Assembly: GCA_046297935.1 (NCBI GenBank)
Contig: JBKBHA010000014.1
Coordinates: 1-64,000 of the forward strand
Source of the DNA: CAYMZZ01 sp046297935
GTDB lineage: Bacteria; Bacteroidota; Bacteroidia; Chitinophagales; Chitinophagaceae
Length of the DNA stretch: 64,000 bases
Direction: 5' to 3'
Shown: positions 24,877-33,558 of the stretch, one piece after another
Layout of the letters: every line of letters begins with the position of its first letter
How positions within the stretch are numbered: position 1 is the stretch's first letter
The notes under the pieces: generated by a model
Seen by the model: the letters and a program-made list of their open reading frames with translations, nothing else
The model's database searches: none
What the model was told of the DNA's origin: nothing
Translations under genes and position numbers: made by a program

Positions 24877-25248
24877 ATGAAAACCCTCACAAAAGCAGAA
24901 GAACAGGTAATGCAGGCGCTATGGAGTCTGGAAAAAGCATTTTTACGTGATATCGTAGAAGCCATGCCTACGCCCCGACCCCATCAAAATACGGTGGCTA
25001 CCCTGCTGAAAATACTTGTAGAGAAAGAATTTGTATCGATCAATGTGATAGGACGGCAACACGAGTACCTGCCGCGGGTGAGCAAGTCGGACTATTCACG
25101 TCGAAGCATGAAGCAACTCGTGAAGGGCTATTTCGAAGGCTCCTTCAGCAATGTAGTGTCCTTTATGGTGAAGGAGAATAATATCTCTGTAGAGGAACTG
25201 GAAAAACTATTGCAACAAATGCGTAAACAACAAACCGGCAAACGATGA
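24877..25248 (+). CDS. BlaI/MecI/CopY-family transcriptional repressor
   Basis: A 123-residue winged-helix repressor. The N-terminal DNA-binding part (LTKAEEQVMQALWSLEKAFLRDIVEAMP, HQNTVATLLKILVEKEFV) is the standard BlaI/MecI wing-helix, and the C-terminal helices (SVEELEKLLQQMRK) dimerise. In BlaI systems the repressor is inactivated by proteolysis triggered by the membrane metalloprotease BlaR1 (family knowledge). Here the next gene starts four bases before this stop codon and encodes an M56 protease fusion. A phased dyad cluster upstream is the likely operator. No beta-lactamase gene is nearby. Confidence 0.93.
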   Translation: MKTLTKAEEQVMQALWSLEKAFLRDIVEAMPTPRPHQNTVATLLKILVEKEFVSINVIGRQHEYLPRVSKSDYSRRSMKQLVKGYFEGSFSNVVSFMVKENNISVEELEKLLQQMRKQQTGKR

Positions 25249-28031
25249 AAGAACTGTTGATTTACCTGGCCCAGGTGTTTGTAGCTTCGGGGTTATTGTA
25301 TGGATATTATCATTTCGTACTACGTAACCGCGAGTTTCATCAGTACAATCGATTTTATCTGCTGGCAGCCGCCATCATCAGCCTGCTGATACCTTTTTTG
25401 CAAATACCCGTTTATTTCTCTAACCCCGATGCCACTCCTGCGCAAATGCTGCGTGGGCTGCAGGTAATTTACTGGGATCAGGAGGCGGAGAATGTAACCG
25501 TATTCGCCGACTCCGGCTGGAGGGCCTGGAGCTGGCAACAGTGGTCGACCCTCTTCTACTCGATAGTTGCGGGCTTCTTGTTGATTCGCCTGATTATTTC
25601 GTTGCTCAAGATTTTCCGGATAGTGAAATCGCATCCTGTGCAGGAACTCGAAGGTGTTCACTTTATCAATACCGAAGAGCCAGGCACACCGTTCACTTTC
25701 TTCCGATGGTTGTTTTGGGACCGCAGGATTGATCTTGGTTCAAGCGGAGGTCAACAGATCTTTCGCCACGAGCTGTACCATATTCAGCAAAAACATAGTT
25801 GGGATGTGCTCTTTATGGAAGTCTTACGCACTATCCTTTGGATCAATCCTTTCTTCCACCTGATTCGCCGTGAGCTGAAAGCTATTCATGAATTTCTGGC
25901 TGACCGCTTTGCCGTAAATGAACAGGACAAATGGTCCTATGCCGAGTTCCTGTTGATGCAGGCTTTGAAAACTAATAACAGACTGGTCAATCCTTTTTTC
26001 CATAGTCAAATAAAACGACGTATAGCCATGATTACCAATTCTCAAAAAACCAGCCATCGTTACCTGCGAAAGGTACTGGCGCTACCCCTGGCCCTGATGG
26101 TGCTGGGCCTGATAGCGTTCAAAGTAAAAAACGAGCATCTTGAAATTGTTGAAACCGGTCCGGCCATGACGGTAGTACTTGATCCCGGCCATGGTGGATT
26201 TGATCCGGGCGCGCGGGTAAGCGGCACGGAAATTACTGAAGAAGCCCTTGCCTACGCCATCGCCGAAAAAATGATCAAGCTTTCTTCCGCTTACAATATC
26301 GATCTGGTATTGACCCGCGACAAAGATGCTGCTGCCGGCAACAGCAACAACAAGACCGACGATATTAAAGCACGTCTGCAAACTGCAAAAAATACGACGG
26401 CCGACGCATTTCTTTCTCTACATATCAATAACTCAACGGGCAAACAGCGCACAGGCATTGAGGCCTATGTCGGGTCATCCAAAACAAAGACCGTTGATCA
26501 GCTCATGGCCAGCAGCCTGCTACAAACGCTTTCTACCGTGTACCAAACCTCTCCCGAAATCCGGATAAGAAAAACCAACGGAATCTTTGTGCTCGATGCG
26601 AATCCGCTACCTTCTGTCTTGCTGGAGTTGGGCTATCTGTCCAACGACAATGATCTGGCCTTCCTGATGGAAGAGAAAAACCAGGAAGCGCTGGCACATC
26701 AAATACTGAGCGGGCTGCGCAAATATCGTAATGCGACCATAACTACAGATGAATTAGCAAGCGTTGAACCCGTTGAACTGAAAGCTGATACGGTGCCCGC
26801 CGGAAAAGCGACAGACTCCGCGATATTGTTTAAATCAACCAATGGTAAAAACATCATAAGGATCAGAGGCACCAGTGCCGCAGAACCACTTTATGTGGTC
26901 GATGGCAAAATACTCTCTCGCGATGGCGATCGACATGTACTTGATTCGATCAATCCAAACCGAATCTCAAGTATCAATGTGCTCAAAAACGAATCAGCAA
27001 CTGCCGTTTATGGCGAAGCCGGTAAGAATGGAGTCATTGCTATCACTACCAAAGAAGGCGAAACTTCGGCAGCAGCTTACCCGGCAGAGGTAAAAGAAGT
27101 AGTCGTGAGCGGATATCCAACCGGCAGCAGGCCGAAATTGGCACTTACAGCAGTAGAGGTTGAAGGCAAACCAACACCTTTGATGCTCACCGCCGACAGT
27201 GTAGTTGTAGTTACCGGGCGCCGCACAACGACCAAACCGGAAAAAATTACCATAAAAGAAGTCGAGCTTGAAAACCTTGGAACGGTACGCGCAGAGTCCA
27301 TAATGATTACAGATAGCAGGAAAAAGGAAGAATTGAGAGAGGTGGTGGTTGTTGGCTACTCAAAAACCAACAAACAACAGGCACCCGTATTTACCGAAGT
27401 AGAAGAACCTGCTCAACCCAAAGGAGGAGACGCGGCCTGGCGCAAACATCTGGAGCGCACGTTGGATGCGGGTGTGGCCGTGCGCAACGATGCACCGCTT
27501 GGACAATATCAGGTAAAAATTCGCTTTCTGGTGAAAAAAGATGGAAGCATCAGCGATCTGATGCCGATGACTCAACAGGGTTATGGAATGGAAGAAGAAG
27601 CAATGCGGGTATTGCAATCAGGCCTTGAATGGATTCCGGCAAAACAGAACGGACAGGCAGTTAATTCCTACCGAATTCAACCCATCACCTTTGTAGTGAA
27701 CAAGGATACAAGGGAATCAGAAAATGCAAAACCAGTTCATTTGCAGCTAACGCCTGTACAGGATAATGAGATCGATGCAAGGGATGTACTTTACCCTAAC
27801 CCCAGTTCCAATCAGGTAATCCTTCAGTTGCAATCAGATAAAGAAGAAACACTCACTGCAACGGTGCTCACTGTTGATGGTAAGTTTGCCGGTGTAAGTC
27901 TAAAACAACTGATCAAGCCCGGCAGAAATATCATGCGTATCAACATTCAGTCGCTGAAAACCGGTACTTATTTTATTCAGCTGCTGGGCGACCAGGGAAA
28001 GAAAAAGACCTATAAAATGGTGAAGAACTAA
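25245..28031 (+). CDS. BlaR1-like M56 metalloprotease fused to amidase, plug, TonB and T9SS-tail domains
   Basis: A 928-residue single frame with an unusual order of domains. Residues 1-290 form a BlaR1-type module: four transmembrane helices (about 5-26, 36-57, 101-125, 272-293) and the zinc site HELYH (175-179) with a downstream Glu in HEFLAD. In place of a penicillin-binding sensor, residues 308-495 form an N-acetylmuramoyl-L-alanine amidase (Amidase_3) domain with apparently complete ligands: His316 in DPGHGG, Glu332/333, His393 in SLHIN, and catalytic Glu461 in LLELGYLSN. Then come a TonB-receptor plug-like segment (about 535-605, PLYVVDGKILS...), a linker with repeated VVVVTGR/EVVVVGY words, a TonB C-terminal domain (about 735-818) and a type A T9SS-like tail (about 846-928, LYPNPSSNQVILQL). 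It is coupled to blaI by a four-base overlap. Confidence 0.88.
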   Translation: MKELLIYLAQVFVASGLLYGYYHFVLRNREFHQYNRFYLLAAAIISLLIPFLQIPVYFSNPDATPAQMLRGLQVIYWDQEAENVTVFADSGWRAWSWQQWSTLFYSIVAGFLLIRLIISLLKIFRIVKSHPVQELEGVHFINTEEPGTPFTFFRWLFWDRRIDLGSSGGQQIFRHELYHIQQKHSWDVLFMEVLRTILWINPFFHLIRRELKAIHEFLADRFAVNEQDKWSYAEFLLMQALKTNNRLVNPFFHSQIKRRIAMITNSQKTSHRYLRKVLALPLALMVLGLIAFKVKNEHLEIVETGPAMTVVLDPGHGGFDPGARVSGTEITEEALAYAIAEKMIKLSSAYNIDLVLTRDKDAAAGNSNNKTDDIKARLQTAKNTTADAFLSLHINNSTGKQRTGIEAYVGSSKTKTVDQLMASSLLQTLSTVYQTSPEIRIRKTNGIFVLDANPLPSVLLELGYLSNDNDLAFLMEEKNQEALAHQILSGLRKYRNATITTDELASVEPVELKADTVPAGKATDSAILFKSTNGKNIIRIRGTSAAEPLYVVDGKILSRDGDRHVLDSINPNRISSINVLKNESATAVYGEAGKNGVIAITTKEGETSAAAYPAEVKEVVVSGYPTGSRPKLALTAVEVEGKPTPLMLTADSVVVVTGRRTTTKPEKITIKEVELENLGTVRAESIMITDSRKKEELREVVVVGYSKTNKQQAPVFTEVEEPAQPKGGDAAWRKHLERTLDAGVAVRNDAPLGQYQVKIRFLVKKDGSISDLMPMTQQGYGMEEEAMRVLQSGLEWIPAKQNGQAVNSYRIQPITFVVNKDTRESENAKPVHLQLTPVQDNEIDARDVLYPNPSSNQVILQLQSDKEETLTATVLTVDGKFAGVSLKQLIKPGRNIMRINIQSLKTGTYFIQLLGDQGKKKTYKMVKN

Positions 28032-28056
28032 GAAACCAAAACCAACTGCGCAGTCA

Positions 28057-28137
28057 CCAATTGGGTAATTTGTCAATTCGGCATTTGTTTATTTAGCCTC
28101 CATTTCCAAATTGTCAAATTACCCAATTGGCTTTTTC
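28057..28137. terminator. AT-rich long hairpin between convergent genes
   Basis: A 22-bp arm (28057-28078, starting CCAATTGGGTAATTTG) pairs with 28109-28130 with one mismatch, around a 30-base AT-rich loop, and is followed by CTTTTTC. It lies between the BlaR1-like fusion and purM, which converge here, and could end both transcripts. A similar AT-rich hairpin follows purC. Confidence 0.6.
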
Positions 28138-28140
28138 TAA

Positions 28141-29310
28141 TTATTGATAGCTGATCGACTCGCCCGCTGCCTTTATCGTAACGCCTTTATCGCCTGCTTC
28201 TGTTCGGCCAATTATCTGCGCATCGATGTTGAACCCACGAGCCACATCGATGATAGCCTGAGCATCTTTTTCGGTGCAGTATACCTCGAGTCGGGTACCC
28301 ATATTAAATACCTGATACATTTCACGATTGTCGGCACCACTGGCAGCCTGTATCAGCTGAAATATTTCAGGGGCAGGAAGAAGGTTGTCTTTTACAACAT
28401 TTACTCCTTCGGGCAGGTACTTCAAACATTTGGTTTGTCCGCCGCCGCTGCAATGAATGAGTCCTTTAATACTATCGAAATATTCAGTGAGCAATACCTT
28501 CATAACCGGCGCAAAGCTGCGGGTGGGCGACAACAACAACTGACCAATATTCATTTTTTCCCCACCTGCTTCTACCGGATCGGTTAAACGGTGCGGACCT
28601 ATGTAAACCACACTGTCGTCGAGGCTGGTTTCATAACTGGAGGGATACTTTACTGCGTATTCCTTGTGCAACATATCGTGGCGCGCGCTGGTAAGTCCGT
28701 TGCTGGCAATGCCACTGTTATAACTGGTCTCGTAACTTGCTTTACCGTAACTCGCCAATCCAACAATCACCTGTCCGGGAGCAATCTTATCGTTGGTCAC
28801 CAGCTTCTGCCGCGGCCATCGCGCAGCCATAGTACCATTCACAGCAATGCTGCGAACCACATCGCCCACATCGGCCGTTTCGCCGCCCATATAGGTAATC
28901 CGCACGCCGAATTTGGCGAGCTGATCAAACAGGTCCTGGCTGCCCTGTATCACCGCTTCCAATACTTCGCCGGGGATCAATTTTTTATTTCTGTCAATGG
29001 TCGATGAAAAAACGAGTTGATCGTAAATACCAACACAAAGCAGGTCGTCGAGATTCATCACAATCGCATCCTGGGCTATTCCGCGCCACACAGATAAATC
29101 GCCGGTTTCCTTCCAGTACAGATAGGCAAGCACGCTCTTGGTACCCGCACCGTCTGCATGCATCAGGCTGGCAAATTCGGGGTCTCCCGCAAACACATCC
29201 GGGTAAATCTTACAAAATGCTTTCGGATATAGCCCCTTGTCGAGGTGGCGCGTAGCCGCGTGTACTTCTTCTTTCTGAGCCGAAACTCCTCTTTTTGCGT
29301 ATAAACTCAT
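28141..29310 (-). CDS. purM: Phosphoribosylformylglycinamidine cyclo-ligase (AIR synthase)
   Basis: Makes aminoimidazole ribotide from FGAM and ATP, step five of purine synthesis. The 389-residue protein has the PurM-like fold signatures HADGAGTKSVLAYLYW (about 50), IAQDAIVMNLDDLLCVG (about 80), TYMGGETADVGD (about 140) and LIHCSGGGQTKCLK (about 290). It is longer than the E. coli enzyme by about 45 residues, as in other Bacteroidota versions. It is monocistronic and divergent from ribF across a 20-bp perfect inverted repeat that carries a promoter-like box on each strand. purC lies about 8 kb away on the other strand. Confidence 0.95.
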   Translation of the reverse strand: MSLYAKRGVSAQKEEVHAATRHLDKGLYPKAFCKIYPDVFAGDPEFASLMHADGAGTKSVLAYLYWKETGDLSVWRGIAQDAIVMNLDDLLCVGIYDQLVFSSTIDRNKKLIPGEVLEAVIQGSQDLFDQLAKFGVRITYMGGETADVGDVVRSIAVNGTMAARWPRQKLVTNDKIAPGQVIVGLASYGKASYETSYNSGIASNGLTSARHDMLHKEYAVKYPSSYETSLDDSVVYIGPHRLTDPVEAGGEKMNIGQLLLSPTRSFAPVMKVLLTEYFDSIKGLIHCSGGGQTKCLKYLPEGVNVVKDNLLPAPEIFQLIQAASGADNREMYQVFNMGTRLEVYCTEKDAQAIIDVARGFNIDAQIIGRTEAGDKGVTIKAAGESISYQ

Positions 29311-29325
29311 GATCAGCTTTGTGCG

Positions 29326-29401
29326 GCAAAACTAGTGGTTAAATTCGGGAATTGGAGCCGTGGCAGCGCTGGCAATTCTTAAATTTAACCACTAGTTTTG
29401 C
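29326..29401. promoter_or_regulatory. Mirror-image divergent promoter region between purM and ribF
   Basis: A perfect 20-bp inverted repeat has arms GCAAAACTAGTGGTTAAATT (29326-29345) and its complement (29382-29401), separated by 36 bp. Each arm contains TAGTTTTG, a match to the Bacteroidota -7 box TAnnTTTG, pointing outward toward purM and ribF. The box ends 17 bp before the purM ATG and 11 bp before the ribF ATG, implying very short leaders. No convincing -33 boxes were found. Confidence 0.6.
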
Positions 29402-29411
29402 AGCCGAACTT

Positions 29412-30362
29412 ATGAAAGTACACAAGGATCCCCGGCAATTACCAGTGTTCAGGCGAGCAGTAGTAACCATTGGCACCTTCGATGGTGTTCATAACGGCCA
29501 TCGCCAGATCATCGAACGTATGAAAGCTGAAGCGGCCCGGATCGACGGAGAAACGGTAATTGTCACCTTTCACCCCCACCCGCGCAAAATTGTCAACAGT
29601 ACCATCCTGGGTGTCCGTTTGCTCAATACCCTCGACGAGCGCATTATGTTGCTCGGCCAGCTCGGCATCGACCACCTGGTAATTGTGCCGTTTACGGATG
29701 CTTTTGCAAATCAGGAAGCAGAAAACTATGTGTCTGATTTTTTGGTAAAACTTTTCAATCCACACACGATCATAATCGGATACGATCATCGTTTTGGAAA
29801 AGACCGGAGAGGAGACTACAGGTTACTGGAAGAACTGGCGCCCCGTTATGGCTTCGAGCTGCGTGAAATACCTCGGCATGTGCTGGATGAAATTGCAGTG
29901 AGCTCAACCCGAATTCGGGAGGCGCTGCTACAGGGCGAGCTGGAAACGGCCAACCGGCTGCTGGGCTATTCCTTTCTTTTTACCGGCCAGGTAGTGCATG
30001 GCGATAAACTCGGCCGCCAGTTGGGTTACCCCACAGCTAACCTCCGCATTCACGACGAAGAAAAAATGATTCCTGCCAACGGCATTTATGCGGTAAGGGC
30101 TGCGTTGGTGGAGCCCCAACAACAACAGTTTCCGCCGCAATTTATTAACGGCATGATGAGCATTGGATTTCGCCCAACGGTAGACGGCAAAAAACGGGTG
30201 ATTGAAATAAACCTCTTCGATTTCTCCGAAGAAATATACGACCGTTATCTGATGGTTGCGGTAGAACAATACCTGCGTGCAGAAGTGCGATTCAATTCGC
30301 TTGACGAACTGATTGTACAGATGGGAAAAGACCGGGAAGAGTCGCTACGCATACTAACATAG
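29412..30362 (+). CDS. ribF: Bifunctional riboflavin kinase / FAD synthetase
   Basis: Converts riboflavin to FMN and FAD. The 316-residue protein has the N-terminal nucleotidyltransferase motif IGTFDGVHNGHRQII, the segment IIIGYDHRFGKDRRGD and VSSTRIREALLQGE, then the C-terminal flavokinase motif GDKLGRQLGYPTANL and GMMSIGFRPTVDG. The start was set to the ATG at 29412. The frame is open back to a TTG at 29352, but that would cover the divergent promoter and exceed the family's usual length. It is followed by a short gap and the convergent lipoprotein gene. Confidence 0.95.
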   Translation: MKVHKDPRQLPVFRRAVVTIGTFDGVHNGHRQIIERMKAEAARIDGETVIVTFHPHPRKIVNSTILGVRLLNTLDERIMLLGQLGIDHLVIVPFTDAFANQEAENYVSDFLVKLFNPHTIIIGYDHRFGKDRRGDYRLLEELAPRYGFELREIPRHVLDEIAVSSTRIREALLQGELETANRLLGYSFLFTGQVVHGDKLGRQLGYPTANLRIHDEEKMIPANGIYAVRAALVEPQQQQFPPQFINGMMSIGFRPTVDGKKRVIEINLFDFSEEIYDRYLMVAVEQYLRAEVRFNSLDELIVQMGKDREESLRILT

Positions 30363-30400
30363 CCGACTGCTCCCGGTCCTGAAAAATTATTTGCCCATTA

Positions 30401-31171
30401 TTAATACTCGATCAGAAATTCCAGTTTCTTTCCGTCGTCAAAAAAGTCTTCCATCGACTCATTAATGGTCACCGTCTTCTTATCTTCTGAAAGAGATACT
30501 CCCACTCCTTCCGCCTTTTTTGCCGGCGAAGGAAGGTGAATAATGATTTTTGTAGCCTGCGACATTCCCTGCGAAGCCATTTCTTTCATTTGTTGCAGGC
30601 TCTGGTCGGAAGCAACCGAAGAATATTTTTCAGCATTCAGTTTTTTGCTGATAGTTCCTTTCTTAAACTCCACCGAATAATAATCGTCAAGTGTTGATGA
30701 AGGCATGGCTTCGTTCAACTCATCCATTCCTTCCATTTCCTTCATTTTCTCTCCTTTTGCCATCATCTCCAACAGTCCTGCGCCTCCGGACTTGCCAGTG
30801 AGGCCATGAGCCAGGTTAAGGTCGGCATAGGAACTAAATGGTACGGTAACTGCTGTCAGCATTTGACTATTGTCGGCATCTACCAACAGGCGGAAAGTGC
30901 CTTTCTCAGCCAGTTTACGTTCCGCGTCGGTTAGTCCGGGAATGCTATCTACAATTTGTATCAGGGAGATGCTGCTGTCCATCTTTTTGCCTTCCAGCTC
31001 CTTTGTTCCTTCGCCTCCGAAATTGCGGGCCATTTCCAGCATGCCGCCCATATCAACAGAACTCACGTAGGTTCCCGACCCGTCGCTTTTGATAGTTATT
31101 TCGCGAGTCATTTCGCAACTGGTGGTTCCCAGCGCCAGGGCAGCCAGGGCCACCCACATCAATCGTTTCAT
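30401..31171 (-). CDS. LppM-like lipoprotein
   Basis: From the ATG at 31171 the protein is 256 residues and begins with a lipoprotein signal (MKRLMWVALAALALGTTSC, lipobox TTSC, acylated Cys19). The frame is open 17 codons upstream but without a signal sequence, so the internal ATG is used. The mature region starts EMTREITIKSDGSGTYVSSVDM, a pattern seen in LppM-like domains where a beta-sandwich follows the acyl anchor. Later parts are helical and Met/Glu-rich (EMMAKGEKMKEMEGMDELNEAM). Function unknown; membrane-anchored in the periplasm by prediction. It may be cotranscribed with holA, which ends 73 bp upstream. Confidence 0.75.
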   Translation of the reverse strand: MKRLMWVALAALALGTTSCEMTREITIKSDGSGTYVSSVDMGGMLEMARNFGGEGTKELEGKKMDSSISLIQIVDSIPGLTDAERKLAEKGTFRLLVDADNSQMLTAVTVPFSSYADLNLAHGLTGKSGGAGLLEMMAKGEKMKEMEGMDELNEAMPSSTLDDYYSVEFKKGTISKKLNAEKYSSVASDQSLQQMKEMASQGMSQATKIIIHLPSPAKKAEGVGVSLSEDKKTVTINESMEDFFDDGKKLEFLIEY

Positions 31172-31244
31172 ATTTTTAGTTATTAGGCTACAAAGATGCA
31201 GCAATTCCGGCTGCGGTTGCAAAAAGCACGTAAAATTCCGGCGC

Positions 31245-32243
31245 TTAGGCTACCATTTTACAGATTAGTTCCTTAAGCAGATCGGCATCTTCAGTGGGCG
31301 GAGCATTTACACCTATGCTTTTCAGGTTATACTGATGCAACAATAACAGTACGCGCTCTACACCCTCGGCTCCGTATGCACGATAAGCCTTTAGGTAGTC
31401 TTTCGCAAAAAAGGGATTAACGCCTATTGCGGCTGCAACGCCTTTTTCGTCGGCGGCACCAGCACCGGCAACCATATAAACCTTGCTAAAAAAGCTATAC
31501 AACGAAGGAAGCACCATATGAATCGACCCTGCTTTGGGATTGCCTGCAAAATATTGGACGATACGAATGCTCTTTGCGATATCCTTCCGGGCAATCGCCT
31601 CCTGCAATTCGAAAACATTAAACTCCTTGCTCACCCCAACAAACCGTTCTATATCATCCTCAGTAATTGTCTGTCGACCTGCAAGGTTTACTGTGATCTT
31701 TTCTATCTCATTTTCTATCCTCGACAGATCATTACCGATATGATCAACCAGTAAAGCCAGCGCACGCGGACCAATGGTAAGGCCTTTAGCTGTTACCAGA
31801 TTTTGTGTCCACTCCGGCAATTGATTTTCGTAAAGCTTCTTTGTAGTAAGAACCTCTGCTTTATCCTTGAGGAGTTTGGCCAGTTTACTTCGGCCGTCAA
31901 CTTTTTTTTCTTTGTGGGCTACTACAAATACGGTGGAACTAAGCGGCTGCTCAATGTATGCTTCCAGTTTATCAAGGTCCTTCATCTGCTGAGCTTCCTT
32001 CAACAATACAACCTGACGTTCTGCAAACATCGGATAACGTCTGCAGGCGTTTACCACATCGGCCCATTGACTGTCGCGCCCATAAAACACCGAAAGATTG
32101 AATGAAGCTTCCGCTTCGCTCAGCAGTTGATGTTCGGCATATTCAACCACCTTATCAATCGGATAACTCTCCTCCCCTTCTAACCAGTAAACCGGTTTAA
32201 ACTGGCCCTTTTTCCAGGCCGATATGATTTTTTCTGCCGACAT
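31245..32243 (-). CDS. holA: DNA polymerase III subunit delta
   Basis: Delta opens the sliding clamp as part of the clamp loader (family knowledge). The 332-residue protein has the family's N-terminal pattern PVYWLEGEESYPIDKVV, then FGRD-type strands with AERQVVLLKEAQQM and TVFVVAHKEKKVDGRSKL, the IGNDLSRIENEIEKI helix and the C-terminal collar segment with FYLK-like motifs near residues 270-320. Length matches bacterial HolA. It is the only replication gene besides dnaG in this window. Confidence 0.93.
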   Translation of the reverse strand: MSAEKIISAWKKGQFKPVYWLEGEESYPIDKVVEYAEHQLLSEAEASFNLSVFYGRDSQWADVVNACRRYPMFAERQVVLLKEAQQMKDLDKLEAYIEQPLSSTVFVVAHKEKKVDGRSKLAKLLKDKAEVLTTKKLYENQLPEWTQNLVTAKGLTIGPRALALLVDHIGNDLSRIENEIEKITVNLAGRQTITEDDIERFVGVSKEFNVFELQEAIARKDIAKSIRIVQYFAGNPKAGSIHMVLPSLYSFFSKVYMVAGAGAADEKGVAAAIGVNPFFAKDYLKAYRAYGAEGVERVLLLLHQYNLKSIGVNAPPTEDADLLKELICKMVA

Positions 32244-32433
32244 AAAACGCTAATATACAATCATTAAATATGAATCGCCTACCCGATTATTGCCACAAAT
32301 CTAACGCGATTTTATTTTTCTGGCACGGTTTTCGGAACACTCCGCATCGAATGGATACCATGGCCGTTGCTAACCCAAAAAATCCGGATCCATCCACAGT
32401 AAACCTAACAATTGAATTAAAACCCACTTTGTT

Positions 32434-33420
32434 ATGACAAACACAAATTATCCATCCGCTACTCCTGCGAACGAACCTCAACCTTCGCAGAACAAAGGGA
32501 ATAATAAGAACCTTTTGATCGGATTGCTGGTTGCTGGTTTGCTTGGTACCTGGGGCTATCTGCTCTGGGACAAAAACAAGTCAACCGAGAAAATCCAGGA
32601 ACAACAGACTCTGTCTGAAAATTATTTGTCGCAGCGCGACTCCCTGAAAACAATGTTCGACGTTGCCCAGTTGCGGTTGGACTCTATTACCGGAGCCAAC
32701 AATTCGCTTCAGGGTGAAAAGAGCGAACTGATGAAAAAGATCGATGCTGATAAGGCGGAAATTCGCCGGATCCTTAATGATCGCAATGCTTCAAAAGCAG
32801 AATTAGCCCGTGCCCAACAGTTGATCGCAAATCTGAATAATCAGATCTCCAGCCTGGAAGAAGAAGTAGCCCGACTTACTGGCGAAAACCAGGAGCTCAC
32901 TGCCAACAACATGCAGTTGTCTGCCGAGAAAACCGTTCTTGAACAAAACCTGCAGACATCTGCAACTGAAAAAGAAGCCCTGTCACAAACTGTTGACGTA
33001 GGTTCTACTTTCAGCGCGTCAAACATTCAGATCACTCCGGTGAACGAGAAAAAGAATGGTAAGGAAAAAACTACCTCTACCGCCAAGCGTGTTGACAAAC
33101 TGGTTGTGTCGTTCGACGTCGAAAACCGTATTGCCCGTTCAGGCCCTGCTGACATGTATATCATGGTAACAGCTCCCGATGGTAAAGTGGTTGCGGAGGG
33201 TGATCTTGGATCAGGTACTCTTACTACCCGTACCGATGGTGACCGTCCATTTACTACCAAAATTCCGGTAGAATATGAGCAGGGTACCCGCAAAGCAGTA
33301 CAATTCCCGATCCGTGCAGAAGATTTCCAGCGCGGTGACTATAAAATTGAAATTTATCATAACGGGTTCAAGATTGGCGAAAGCATCAGAACTCTGAAAA
33401 AAGGTGGTTTATTCGGTTAA
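32434..33420 (+). CDS. Membrane-anchored coiled-coil protein, paralogue 1
   Basis: A 328-residue protein with a polar N-terminus, one transmembrane helix (about 27-44, NLLIGLLVAGLLGTWGYLLW), a long coiled coil (about 50-190, rich in Leu, Glu, Gln and Asn) and a C-terminal beta-type domain (about 210-328) with KRVDKLVVSFDVENRI and GDYKIEIYHNGFKIGES. Topology suggests the coiled coil and C-terminal domain lie in the periplasm. The next gene, 138 bp downstream, encodes a clear paralogue with the same layout and motifs. No known family name can be given. A strong terminator follows. Confidence 0.8.
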   Translation: MTNTNYPSATPANEPQPSQNKGNNKNLLIGLLVAGLLGTWGYLLWDKNKSTEKIQEQQTLSENYLSQRDSLKTMFDVAQLRLDSITGANNSLQGEKSELMKKIDADKAEIRRILNDRNASKAELARAQQLIANLNNQISSLEEEVARLTGENQELTANNMQLSAEKTVLEQNLQTSATEKEALSQTVDVGSTFSASNIQITPVNEKKNGKEKTTSTAKRVDKLVVSFDVENRIARSGPADMYIMVTAPDGKVVAEGDLGSGTLTTRTDGDRPFTTKIPVEYEQGTRKAVQFPIRAEDFQRGDYKIEIYHNGFKIGESIRTLKKGGLFG

Positions 33421-33445
33421 AAAGCAGTTGCATTCCTGCAACACG

Positions 33446-33477
33446 CCGCCTCGCCTACCCGGTGAGGCGGTTTTTTT
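33446..33477 (+). terminator. Hairpin terminator after paralogue 1
   Basis: CCGCCTC (33446-33452) pairs with GAGGCGG (33464-33470), extended by partly paired inner bases, and is followed by seven T residues. It lies 26 bp after the stop codon and separates the paralogous genes into two transcription units. Confidence 0.85.
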
Positions 33478-33558
33478 GTGCCCCTCCGGCATGAGCGGAC
33501 TCTTGCAAGAGAAAATTAATATGTGTAATTTTCGAGTCCGTTCAACAATTTGTACCTT

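Noticed and set aside
24877..28031. Classical beta-lactam resistance locus
   Set aside because: There is a BlaI and a BlaR1-like protease, but no penicillin-binding sensor domain (it is replaced by an amidase domain) and no beta-lactamase nearby.
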